Shown here in pieces: positions 32,269-39,419 of a stretch of DNA of 64,000 nt (the stretch's first letter is position 1; each line of letters begins with the position of its first letter). The stretch is from NCBI RefSeq assembly GCF_900188405.1, contig NZ_FZOF01000009.1, positions 1 to 64,000 of the forward strand. Direction: 5' to 3'. The notes beneath the pieces are model-generated. The model was not told the origin of the DNA. It worked only from the letters and a program-made list of their open reading frames with translations, and made no database searches. Source of the stretch: Actinacidiphila glaucinigra. Its GTDB lineage: Bacteria; Actinomycetota; Actinomycetes; Streptomycetales; Streptomycetaceae. Both the position numbers and the translations under genes were made by a program.

Positions 32269-33173
32269 GACCCGCCCTCCGCGGTACGGACGATGCGCGC
32301 GGTCCAGGCGAGCCCCGCCCACTCCAGGAGCCCGCCGGCGGCCAGGGCGCCGAGCCCGGCGGGTGTGCGCAGCAGGACGCCCAGCGGATCGGCGCCCAGC
32401 CCGGTGCCCAGGACCAGCCCGAAGACGGGCAGCAGGGCCAGCAACGCCACGGTGGAGCGGGGTGCCGCCAGCTGGGCCCTCAGGTCCTCCCGCTGGTCGC
32501 GTTCGGCACGCAGGGCGACCGCGATCCGGTCCAGGCCGTCCGCGAGCCCCGCGCCGCCGTCCACAGCGACCTGCCAGCACGCGGCGACACCGGAGAGCCC
32601 CTCGGCGCCCTCCAGCCGGGCGGCCGCCCGCAGCGCCGCCGGTACGTCACCGCCGAACCGGGCGGCGGCCAGCAACGGCAGAGCGGCACTGGACAGGCCC
32701 GGGTGCTCCGGCCAGCCCTCGCGGCCCAGCGCACCGGCCAGCGCGGCGGGCGGGGCGAGTCCGGCCCGCAGATCTCCGGCGACCGCCGCGCACAGCGCGC
32801 CCACCGCCACAGCCCGCCGTTCCGCCTCGGCGCGCCGCTCCCGCCCGCGCAGCCACCGCCCGGCGAGCGGCACCGCGGCCGCCCCGAGCAGGACCGGCAG
32901 CACCGATCCGGCGGCCAGGCCCACGACCGACCCACCCGGCAGGAGCAGCACTTCACGGCCGAGGCGCCAGCCGAACCGCACCCGGAACGGCTCCAGGAGC
33001 CCGTTGAGGCGGTTTTCGAGGCCTCCGGGTCCCAGGAGCCCCCAGGACGCCCCACGGGCCTCAGGGGCACCGCCGAGCAACGCCCTTGCCCTACGCAGGA
33101 CTTCGCCCCGCGCGCACATCACCCACGCGGCGGCGCCCGCGCACACGGCGGTGAGGAGCACCACGGCGTTCAT
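32265..33173 (-). CDS. tadB: TadB-like inner-membrane platform protein (T2SSF)
   Basis: The 302-aa T2SSF-domain protein has N-terminal membrane helices, a cytoplasmic helical bundle (DLRAGLAPPAALAGALGREG) and a C-terminal membrane pair (LLALLPVFGLVLGTGLG). The ATG at 33173 overlaps the tadA stop by 4 bp, supporting this start over a longer frame. Confidence 0.85.
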   Translation of the reverse strand: MNAVVLLTAVCAGAAAWVMCARGEVLRRARALLGGAPEARGASWGLLGPGGLENRLNGLLEPFRVRFGWRLGREVLLLPGGSVVGLAAGSVLPVLLGAAAVPLAGRWLRGRERRAEAERRAVAVGALCAAVAGDLRAGLAPPAALAGALGREGWPEHPGLSSAALPLLAAARFGGDVPAALRAAARLEGAEGLSGVAACWQVAVDGGAGLADGLDRIAVALRAERDQREDLRAQLAAPRSTVALLALLPVFGLVLGTGLGADPLGVLLRTPAGLGALAAGGLLEWAGLAWTARIVRTAEGGS

Positions 33174-34324
33174 GGCCGCCCCCTCTCGCAGAGCGCGGTC
33201 AAGCGGCCCCAGCCCGGGCCGCGTTCGCCCCCGCACAGAGCCGGGACGGTGCCGACGATCCCGTCCGGTCCGCGCTCCAGAACATGGATCTCGGCGACGC
33301 GGCGCCTGCCCGAGCGGTCCCGCACCAGATGCACCACCACCGACAGGGCGGCCGCCAACTGGCTGTGCAACGCGGCCCGGTCGAGGCCCGCCACGGCGCC
33401 CAGCGCCTCCAGCCGGGCGGGCACATCACCCGCGGCGTTGGCGTGGACCGTCCCGCAGCCGCCTTCGTGGCCGGTGTTGAGGGCGCCCAGCAGATCCAGG
33501 ACCTCGGGGCCGCGCACCTCGCCGACCACCAGCCGGTCCGGCCGCATGCGCAGCGCCTGCCGCACGAGGTCCCGCAGGGTGACCAGGCCGGCGCCTTCCT
33601 GGTTGGCGGGCCGGGTCTCCAGCCGGACGACGTGCGGATGGCGCGGCCGGAGCTCGGCGGAGTCCTCGGCAAGGACGATGCGCTCGCCCGGCGGGACGAG
33701 ACCGAGCAGGCAACTGAGCAGCGTGGTCTTGCCGGAGCCCGTGCCGCCCGAGACCAGGTACGACAGGCGGGCGTCCAGCACCGCCCGCAGGAGGGCGGCC
33801 GTACCGCCGTCCATGCTGCCCGCGGCCACCAGTTCCTCCAGGGTGAAGGCCCTGGTGCGGACGACCCGCAGGGACAGGCACGGGGCGCCGACCACCACCG
33901 GTGGCAGCACCGCGTGCAGCCGGGTGCCGTCCGGCAGCCGGGCGTCCACCCAGGGCCGGGCGTCGTCCAGCCGCCGCCCGGCGGCGGAGGCGAGCCGCTG
34001 GGCGAGCCTGCGCACGGCCGCGGTGTCCGTGAACCGCACCTGCGTGCGCTCCAGCCCGGCGCCCCGGTCGGCCCACACCTCGTCCGGCCCGTTCACCAGC
34101 ACATCGGTGACGTCCGGTTCGGCGAGCAGCCCCTCCAGGGGCCCGGCACCGACCATCTCCGAGCGCAGGGCCGCCACCACGTCGAGCACCTCGGTGTCGC
34201 CCAGCAGCCGGCCCTGCGCCCGCAGCGCGGCGGCCACGCCGGCCGGGGTGGGCTCGTCACCGGAGGCGGCCAGTCGCAGCCGTACCGCGTCGAGCAGGGC
34301 GGGCGTCATCACGTCGGCGCTCAT
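33170..34324 (-). CDS. tadA: TadA/CpaF-type secretion ATPase
   Basis: The 384-aa hexameric ATPase of the type IV filament superfamily has an N-terminal domain (VTDVLVNGPDEVW), Walker A SGGTGSGKTT (192-201), Asp box and Walker B region (DRLVVGEVRG), and HAN motif (TVHANAAGD). It powers pilin assembly from the cytoplasm. The ATG overlaps the cpaE-like stop (ATGA). Confidence 0.92.
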   Translation of the reverse strand: MSADVMTPALLDAVRLRLAASGDEPTPAGVAAALRAQGRLLGDTEVLDVVAALRSEMVGAGPLEGLLAEPDVTDVLVNGPDEVWADRGAGLERTQVRFTDTAAVRRLAQRLASAAGRRLDDARPWVDARLPDGTRLHAVLPPVVVGAPCLSLRVVRTRAFTLEELVAAGSMDGGTAALLRAVLDARLSYLVSGGTGSGKTTLLSCLLGLVPPGERIVLAEDSAELRPRHPHVVRLETRPANQEGAGLVTLRDLVRQALRMRPDRLVVGEVRGPEVLDLLGALNTGHEGGCGTVHANAAGDVPARLEALGAVAGLDRAALHSQLAAALSVVVHLVRDRSGRRRVAEIHVLERGPDGIVGTVPALCGGERGPGWGRLTALCERGRP

Positions 34325-35481
34325 GCGGCCACGCTCCCGCCGCCGGGCAGTGCCGCCGTGAGGAAAGCCGAGCAGAACCCGGCGAGCGGGCCCCGGCCGC
34401 TGCCGCCCGGTGCCTCGCCGCCGTCCAGGGCGGCGGGCAGGCCGGGCTCCGGCGGCAGCTCGCCGGCGAGCGGGAGCCCGACCAGCTCGGCGAGCGTCTC
34501 GTCGGTGAGCCCGGAACCGAAGGGGCCGCGGGCGACGACCCGCAGGTCCCGCAGCACCATGGCCATCCGGGAGGCGACCCGGCCGGCGGCCGCGACCGCG
34601 CGCAGCTCCGCGGGGACGACCAGCAGGCCGACGTCGATCTGGGCGAGCGCCTCGGCCACGGCCTCGTCAATCCGGCGCGGCAGGTCGACGACCACCACAC
34701 CGCCGCGCCGCCGGGCGGCACCCATCACCGACCGCATGGCCTGCGGGGGGATGACGACGGTGTCCCCGCGGTCCCAGCTGAGCACGCTCAGCGCGTGTGT
34801 GCGGGGCAGCGACTCCTCCAGCGCCCCGCTGCTGACCCGGCCACGGGACTCGGCGAGGTCCGGCCAGCGCAGGCCGCCCACCCGTTCGGCCCCGAGCAGC
34901 ACGTCCAGGCCTCCGCCGAGCGGGTCGGCGTCGACGAGCAGCGTGCGGCGTCCGGAGCGGGCGGCCGTGACGGCCATCGCGCAGGCCAGAGTGCTGGCCC
35001 CCGCGCCGCCGCGGCCGCCGACCACCCCGATCGTCAGGGCCGGGTCGCCGGCGCCCTCCGCCACGTCGGCGATGCGGTCGACCAGCCAGGTCTCGGCGTC
35101 GGGCAGGAAGGCGACGTGCTCGGCTCCGACGTCCACGGCACGGCGCCACACGTCCGGGTCGTCCAGGTCCCGGCCGACGAGGAGCACCCCCCGGCGGCGG
35201 CGCGCCGTACCCGGCACGCGGCGGGTGTCCGCGGCGCCGACCAGCACCAGCGGCGCAGCCTCCCAGCTGCCCGGCGCCGGCGGGACCCCGAAGGCGACCT
35301 CCGGTTCCGCGCCCGCCGCGGCGCACAGTCGCAGCAGGTCGTCCAGAAGCGCCCCGTCCTCGGTCACGATGAGCGGGCCGCAGCCGGGGTCGTCCTTTCC
35401 GCGCGGCCGTGTCGATGCCCACCCGGACACCCGCCCGTCACGCGTTCCTTTTGTTTCACCGTTGAATGATTCGGCCACCAC
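34321..35481 (-). CDS. CpaE/Ssd-like septum-site/pilus localisation protein
   Basis: The ~386-aa protein has an N-terminal receiver-like region and a MinD/ParA-type domain (~170-386). The P-loop is atypical: VVGGRGGAGAST lacks the usual GKT lysine, as in other actinobacterial CpaE homologues (mycobacterial Ssd, Rv3660c). It probably positions the Tad machine or influences septation. It is the first gene of the operon. The start is set at GTG 35481 just after GAGGGGGA; the adjacent GTG 35478 is equally plausible. Confidence 0.85.
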   Translation of the reverse strand: MVAESFNGETKGTRDGRVSGWASTRPRGKDDPGCGPLIVTEDGALLDDLLRLCAAAGAEPEVAFGVPPAPGSWEAAPLVLVGAADTRRVPGTARRRRGVLLVGRDLDDPDVWRRAVDVGAEHVAFLPDAETWLVDRIADVAEGAGDPALTIGVVGGRGGAGASTLACAMAVTAARSGRRTLLVDADPLGGGLDVLLGAERVGGLRWPDLAESRGRVSSGALEESLPRTHALSVLSWDRGDTVVIPPQAMRSVMGAARRRGGVVVVDLPRRIDEAVAEALAQIDVGLLVVPAELRAVAAAGRVASRMAMVLRDLRVVARGPFGSGLTDETLAELVGLPLAGELPPEPGLPAALDGGEAPGGSGRGPLAGFCSAFLTAALPGGGSVAA

Positions 35482-35713
35482 GACATCCCCCTCGCTCGTT
35501 CCGGCGGGTCCCGCTATCGGGCCCATGCACCGGACAGATCTCCGGCGCGGCATTTGCCGCCAGAGTCTCGCGAGTCGCCGAAAATTGATGATCTTGGTGG
35601 GAATCCGTGGATAACCTGGCCGTTGTGGATATCTCCGCCACCCGCGCGAGTGGCTTCCACCGGGCAGCACAACGAATGCGATCCGTCACTCACCGTAGCG
35701 GCGCAGGGAAAAG

Positions 35714-35748
35714 GATCGGCCCCCCGCGGAAACCGCGGGGGGCCGATC
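35714..35748. terminator. perfect 16-bp stem hairpin, AAA loop
   Basis: GATCGGCCCCCCGCGG pairs perfectly with CCGCGGGGGGCCGATC around a 3-nt AAA loop. It has terminator strength, yet lies between two divergent genes where none would be expected to end. Confidence 0.65.
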
Positions 35749-35799
35749 ACACGCCGGGCGCGTTCTGACACAAGGCCTGAATATGCCCCCGGACATGCG

Positions 35800-35832
35800 A
35801 CGACCCCCGCCGGGGGGGAGAGCGGGGGTCGT
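35800..35832. terminator. 11-bp stem hairpin
   Basis: ACGACCCCCGC pairs with GCGGGGGTCGT around an 11-nt G-rich loop, ~50 bp from the preceding hairpin in the same divergent gap. Confidence 0.5.
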
Positions 35833-35969
35833 CCCCACGGTCCGACTCGGGGGGGGAGGAGCCAGACCGGGTTAGCACGGTCGCGAACGATCCGTGACTT
35901 CCATGGTGTACCCGAAGGCCTTCTCAGGCAAACCCACGCGCAGGAGCTTACGCCGAATGGTGGGTCCCT

Positions 35970-36800
35970 ATGCTCGTCCTCGTGGAAAACCACCTGTCGC
36001 CGCGCACCGCCGCGTTCTTCGATCTCGACAAGACGGTGATCGCCAAGTCGAGCACCTTGGCGTTCAGCAGGCCGTTCTACCAAGGCGGCCTCATCAACCG
36101 CCGCGCCGTGCTGCGAACCGCGTACGCCCAGTTCGTCTATCTGCTCGGCGGCGCGGACCACGACCAGATGGAGGGGATGCGAAAGTACCTCTCCGACATG
36201 TGCCGCGGCTGGAACGTGCAGCAGGTGCGGGAGATCGTGGCCGAGACCCTCCACGACCTCATCGACCCCATCATCTACGACGAGGCCGCCTCCCTCATCG
36301 AGGAGCACCACCTGGCCGGCCGCGACGTCGTCATCGTCAGCGCCTCCGGCGCCGAGGTCGTCGAGCCCATCGGCGAGATGCTCGGGGCGGACCACGTCAT
36401 CGCCACCCGGATGGCGGTCGAGGACGGCTGCTACACGGGCGGGATCGAGCACTACGTCTACGGACCGGCCAAGGCCCGCGCCATCACCGAACTCGCCGCG
36501 ATCGAGGGCTACGACCTCAAGCGCTCCTTCGCCTACAGCGACTCGGTGACCGACGTCCCGATGCTCGAGTCGGTCGGCCACCCGTACGCGGTCAACCCCG
36601 ACCGCGGGCTGCGCCGGGAGGCGGCGTCACGCGAATGGCCGATGCTCACCTTCAGCCGCCCCGTCCGGCTGCACCAGCGGGTGCCCGCGCTGACGATGCC
36701 CTCGGGGCCGGTGCTGGCACTGGCCGCGGTCGGCGCGGCCGCCGCCACGGCCGGACTCGTCTGGTACGCGGCCCGGCGGCGCAGGCCCGCACTGTCCTGA
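35970..36800 (+). CDS. HAD-IB family phosphatase with C-terminal membrane anchor
   Basis: The 276-aa haloacid dehalogenase-like hydrolase has motif I FFDLDKT (Asp18, Asp20), motif II serine (VIVSASGAE), motif III lysine (GPAKARA) and motif IV SDSVTDVPML. The SerB-like subclass is inferred from spacing and similarity to phosphoserine-phosphatase-type HAD-IB proteins. A C-terminal helix (VLALAAVGAAAATAGLVWYA) followed by an Arg-rich end predicts membrane anchoring. The actinobacterial neighbourhood always seems to place it beside the tad/ssd operon. The substrate is unknown. Start ATG 35970 is tentative. Confidence 0.85.
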   Translation: MLVLVENHLSPRTAAFFDLDKTVIAKSSTLAFSRPFYQGGLINRRAVLRTAYAQFVYLLGGADHDQMEGMRKYLSDMCRGWNVQQVREIVAETLHDLIDPIIYDEAASLIEEHHLAGRDVVIVSASGAEVVEPIGEMLGADHVIATRMAVEDGCYTGGIEHYVYGPAKARAITELAAIEGYDLKRSFAYSDSVTDVPMLESVGHPYAVNPDRGLRREAASREWPMLTFSRPVRLHQRVPALTMPSGPVLALAAVGAAAATAGLVWYAARRRRPALS

Positions 36801-37165
36801 TGTGCACCGGAATGCCCCCTTCGCGCAGATCGCACCGATCGGACCTCGTATGCAAAGAACTACGGCGAGGGGTTCCGGTTCTCCCGAAGGCGCGGTACAA
36901 AGGTTTTACGGCCCGCGAGACCACGGCTTCCGCGAGGAACCCCGTCGAATCAGGCCCCACGGACCGAGCATGACAGCTGGGAACCCACGCGACGCAGACC
37001 CGCTGACCGGGCCGGCCGCACCAGGTGACGGGCAAAGCTCCCGACCTGATGGGCAGATATCGTGCACGCTTGGTAACCCGACGGTCGTGCCAGCGGCGGC
37101 ACCCGCGCGGTGCCGCCGCAGCCTTGTGCCCCGGATGTGAGCCCGCGGCGCGCCCGGGACGGCGC
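36801..37165. other. intergenic region between convergent genes
   Basis: This is 365 bp without a supported gene. The only structure seen is the hairpin at 37093-37119 near the end of the minus-strand gene. The remaining sequence is of slightly lower GC, with no recognisable protein or RNA. Confidence 0.5.
37093..37119. terminator. terminator hairpin
   Basis: A perfect 11-bp stem GCGGCGGCACC / GGTGCCGCCGC with a 5-nt loop, about 46 nt beyond the stop of the minus-strand Fic-like gene. Confidence 0.65.
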
Positions 37166-37996
37166 CTACGCGGCGCCGCGCTGCAGGGCCTCGCAGACCG
37201 CCACACTCTCCCGTACGCCCAGGCCCACGGCCTGCCCGCAGTGCGAGATCCAGGCGGCCATGCCATCAGGTGTGCCGGAGGCGTAGCCCCGTAGCGCCTT
37301 CAGATGGTCGGCGCGGCCGAGTTCGGCGTGGCCGACCTCCGCCGGGCAGATGGACTTGGGGTCCAGACCGCTCCCGACGAGGACGACGCGCTGCGCGGCC
37401 CGTGCCACGAGGCCGTTGTACGAGCCGAACGGCCGCAGGCACAGCAGTTCGCCGTGCACGATCGCGGCGACGACCAGCGCCGGCGCCTCGCTGCCCGACA
37501 GCAGCAGGTCGGCGAGCCCGTCGAGGCGCGCGACGACCTCCGCGGCTTCGGGCAGCGGGAACTCGGCGACGTCCAGGAGCGGCTCCTCGACCTTCTCGCC
37601 CGCCTGCCGCGGGCGGCCGACCGTCTCGTCCGGCGAGGTGCCGCCGGCCGCGACGAGGTGCAGCCGGGCCAGCGCCTGCAGCGGCGACTGCCGCCAGACG
37701 GAGAGCAACTGCCCGGCCTCGGCGGTGAGCCGCAGCGCGGCGCCCACCGCGCGCGACTCGTCGTCGGAGGAGAAGTCGCTGCGCCTGCGCACCTCTTCCA
37801 GCGCCCAGTCGGCGCCGGAGAGCGCCGCGGAACCGCGGGCGCCGCGCAGCGCCGCCTCCGAGGACACCTCGTCGGAGCGGCGGCGCATCACCCGGTGCCC
37901 GTAGACCTGGTCCACGGCCTTCCGTACGGAGTCCACCGACTCGGCGACACCGGGGAGCGAACCGAGAACGGCGAGCGGATCAGCTGTCGTACCCAT
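37166..37996 (-). CDS. degenerate Fic-like protein
   Basis: The 276-aa helical protein has a Fic-fold core around HGELLCLRPFGSYNGLVARAA. Canonical Fic AMP-transferases have HxF(D/E)GNGRxxR. Here the catalytic His is Arg (LRPF) and the acidic residue and second Gly/Arg positions are changed, while NG and the final Arg-like positions survive. The protein is therefore probably not an AMP-transferase and may bind a ligand or partner. The start ATG (MGTTAD) is where conserved sequence begins. A homologue is conserved at this locus in Streptomyces, implying a real function. Confidence 0.7.
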   Translation of the reverse strand: MGTTADPLAVLGSLPGVAESVDSVRKAVDQVYGHRVMRRRSDEVSSEAALRGARGSAALSGADWALEEVRRRSDFSSDDESRAVGAALRLTAEAGQLLSVWRQSPLQALARLHLVAAGGTSPDETVGRPRQAGEKVEEPLLDVAEFPLPEAAEVVARLDGLADLLLSGSEAPALVVAAIVHGELLCLRPFGSYNGLVARAAQRVVLVGSGLDPKSICPAEVGHAELGRADHLKALRGYASGTPDGMAAWISHCGQAVGLGVRESVAVCEALQRGAA

Positions 37997-38241
37997 ACGC
38001 ACGACCCTACGCACCCCCGGCGCCGCCCCGGTGGGCGAGTGGGCATCGTCACGCGGACCGCGGGCGCCCGTGCCGTGCCCGGCGGAGGACAGGAAGGGAC
38101 CCGGTGGCGACCCGGAAGAGGCACGGAAGGACCACGGAAGGAGCACGGAAGCGACCGGTAAGGACGCCGGATGCCCACCGACGGGTGAACTCCCGCGGCG
38201 GAGGCACCGGGAGAGAGCCCCCGTCACTACGCTTAACGAAC

Positions 38242-39222
38242 ATGAAGATCGCTTTCGTCGGAAAGGGTGGCAGCGGCAAGACCACGCTGTCCTCCCTGTT
38301 CATCCGCCACCTGGCAGCCGCCCACGTCCCCGTCGTCGCCGTCGACGCCGACATCAACCAGCATCTCGGCCCGGCGCTCGGCCTCGACGAGGAGGCTGCC
38401 GCCGCCCTTCCGGCGCTGGGCGCCCACCTCCCGGAGATCAAGGAGTACCTGCGCGGCGCCAACCCGCGGATCGCGTCCGCGGAGACGATGATCAAGACCA
38501 CCCCTCCCGGTGAGGGCTCCCGCCTGCTGCGGGTCACCGAGGACAACCCGGTCTACGCCGCCTGCGCCCGGCCCGTCGCACTCGACGGCGGCGAGGCGCG
38601 GCTGATGGTCACCGGCCCCTTCAGCGAGTCGGACCTGGGGGTGGCCTGCTACCACTCGAAGGTCGGGGCGGTGGAGCTGTTCCTCAACCACCTGGTCGAC
38701 GGCCGCGAGGAGTACGTCGTCGTCGACATGACGGCCGGCAGCGACTCCTTCGCCTCCGGCATGTTCACCCGCTTCGACATGACCTTCCTGGTGGCCGAGC
38801 CGACCCGCAAGGGAGTCGCGGTGTACCGCCAGTACAAGGAGTACGCCCGGGACTTCGGGGTCGCCCTGCACGTCGTCGGCAACAAGGTGCAGGGCCCGGA
38901 CGACGTGGACTTCCTGCGCTCGCACGTGGGCGACGACCTGCTGGTCACCGTCGGGCACTCGGACTGGGTCCGCGCCATGGAGAAGGGCCGCCCGCCGCGC
39001 TTCGGGGAGCTGGAGGAGCCCAACCGCGCCGCGTTGCGCGCGATGCGCGACGCCGCGGACGCCTCGTACGAGCGGCGGGACTGGGGGCGCTACACCCGGC
39101 AGATGGTCCACTTCCACCTCAAGAACGCGGAGAGCTGGGGCAACGCACGGACCGGCGCGGACCTCGCCTCGCAGGTCGACCCCGGCTTCGTCCTGGGCGA
39201 ACGGTTCACCCTCACCGGGTAA
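38242..39222 (+). CDS. ParA/CooC-type P-loop ATPase
   Basis: The 326-aa protein has a deviant Walker A FVGKGGSGKTT (residues 5-15), switch I aspartates (VDADINQHLG) and a Walker B-like VVDMTAG. The family includes CooC-type nickel-insertion and ParA-type partition ATPases. The C-terminal ~90 residues are specific to this group. No partner (carbon monoxide dehydrogenase, ParB) is nearby, so its role is unknown. Start ATG 38242 begins exactly at the first strand of the fold (MKIAFVG); longer frames add only Arg-rich sequence. Confidence 0.82.
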   Translation: MKIAFVGKGGSGKTTLSSLFIRHLAAAHVPVVAVDADINQHLGPALGLDEEAAAALPALGAHLPEIKEYLRGANPRIASAETMIKTTPPGEGSRLLRVTEDNPVYAACARPVALDGGEARLMVTGPFSESDLGVACYHSKVGAVELFLNHLVDGREEYVVVDMTAGSDSFASGMFTRFDMTFLVAEPTRKGVAVYRQYKEYARDFGVALHVVGNKVQGPDDVDFLRSHVGDDLLVTVGHSDWVRAMEKGRPPRFGELEEPNRAALRAMRDAADASYERRDWGRYTRQMVHFHLKNAESWGNARTGADLASQVDPGFVLGERFTLTG

Positions 39223-39225
39223 TCG

Positions 39226-39243
39226 TTCGCCCGTTCGGGCGAA
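39226..39243 (+). terminator. short terminator hairpin
   Basis: TTCGCCC / GGGCGAA with a GTTC loop immediately after the ATPase gene stop. Confidence 0.5.
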
Positions 39244-39270
39244 TCCTGATCCATGGGCCCTTTATCTGCA

Positions 39271-39301
39271 TTACTCTCCATTTACTGACTCTTGAGAGTA
39301 A
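39271..39301. promoter_or_regulatory. inverted repeat upstream of SulP-carbonic anhydrase gene
   Basis: TTACTCTC-N15-GAGAGTAA, a perfect 8-bp inverted repeat in a markedly AT-rich pocket (39250-39325), ~120 bp before the gene. It is a candidate operator; the binding factor is unknown. Confidence 0.4.
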
Positions 39302-39419
39302 TCAAACAATTACAGTCCGTTACTTTCAGGGCCGAGAGCACCCGCCGCAACAGCCGTGACCACGACCGCGTACGCGCACCAGCCGAACGCAGCCGCGCCG
39401 CCCCGGAGGAGACGGGAAC

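Larger units (their letters stand above)
35482..35969. other. divergent intergenic region between Tad operon and HAD gene
   Basis: This 488-bp stretch has no convincing gene. It contains two strong hairpins (35714-35748, 35800-35832) and should hold the promoters of both flanking units. Sequence around 35570-35660 is relatively AT-rich (AAAATTGATGATCTTGG). A small RNA or a very short gene ending at one of the hairpins is possible. Confidence 0.5.

Noticed and set aside
32703..34361. 552-codon plus-strand open frame opposite tadA/tadB
   Set aside because: It is complementary to two well-supported genes, Arg/Ser/Pro-rich, with no domain; a high-GC shadow.
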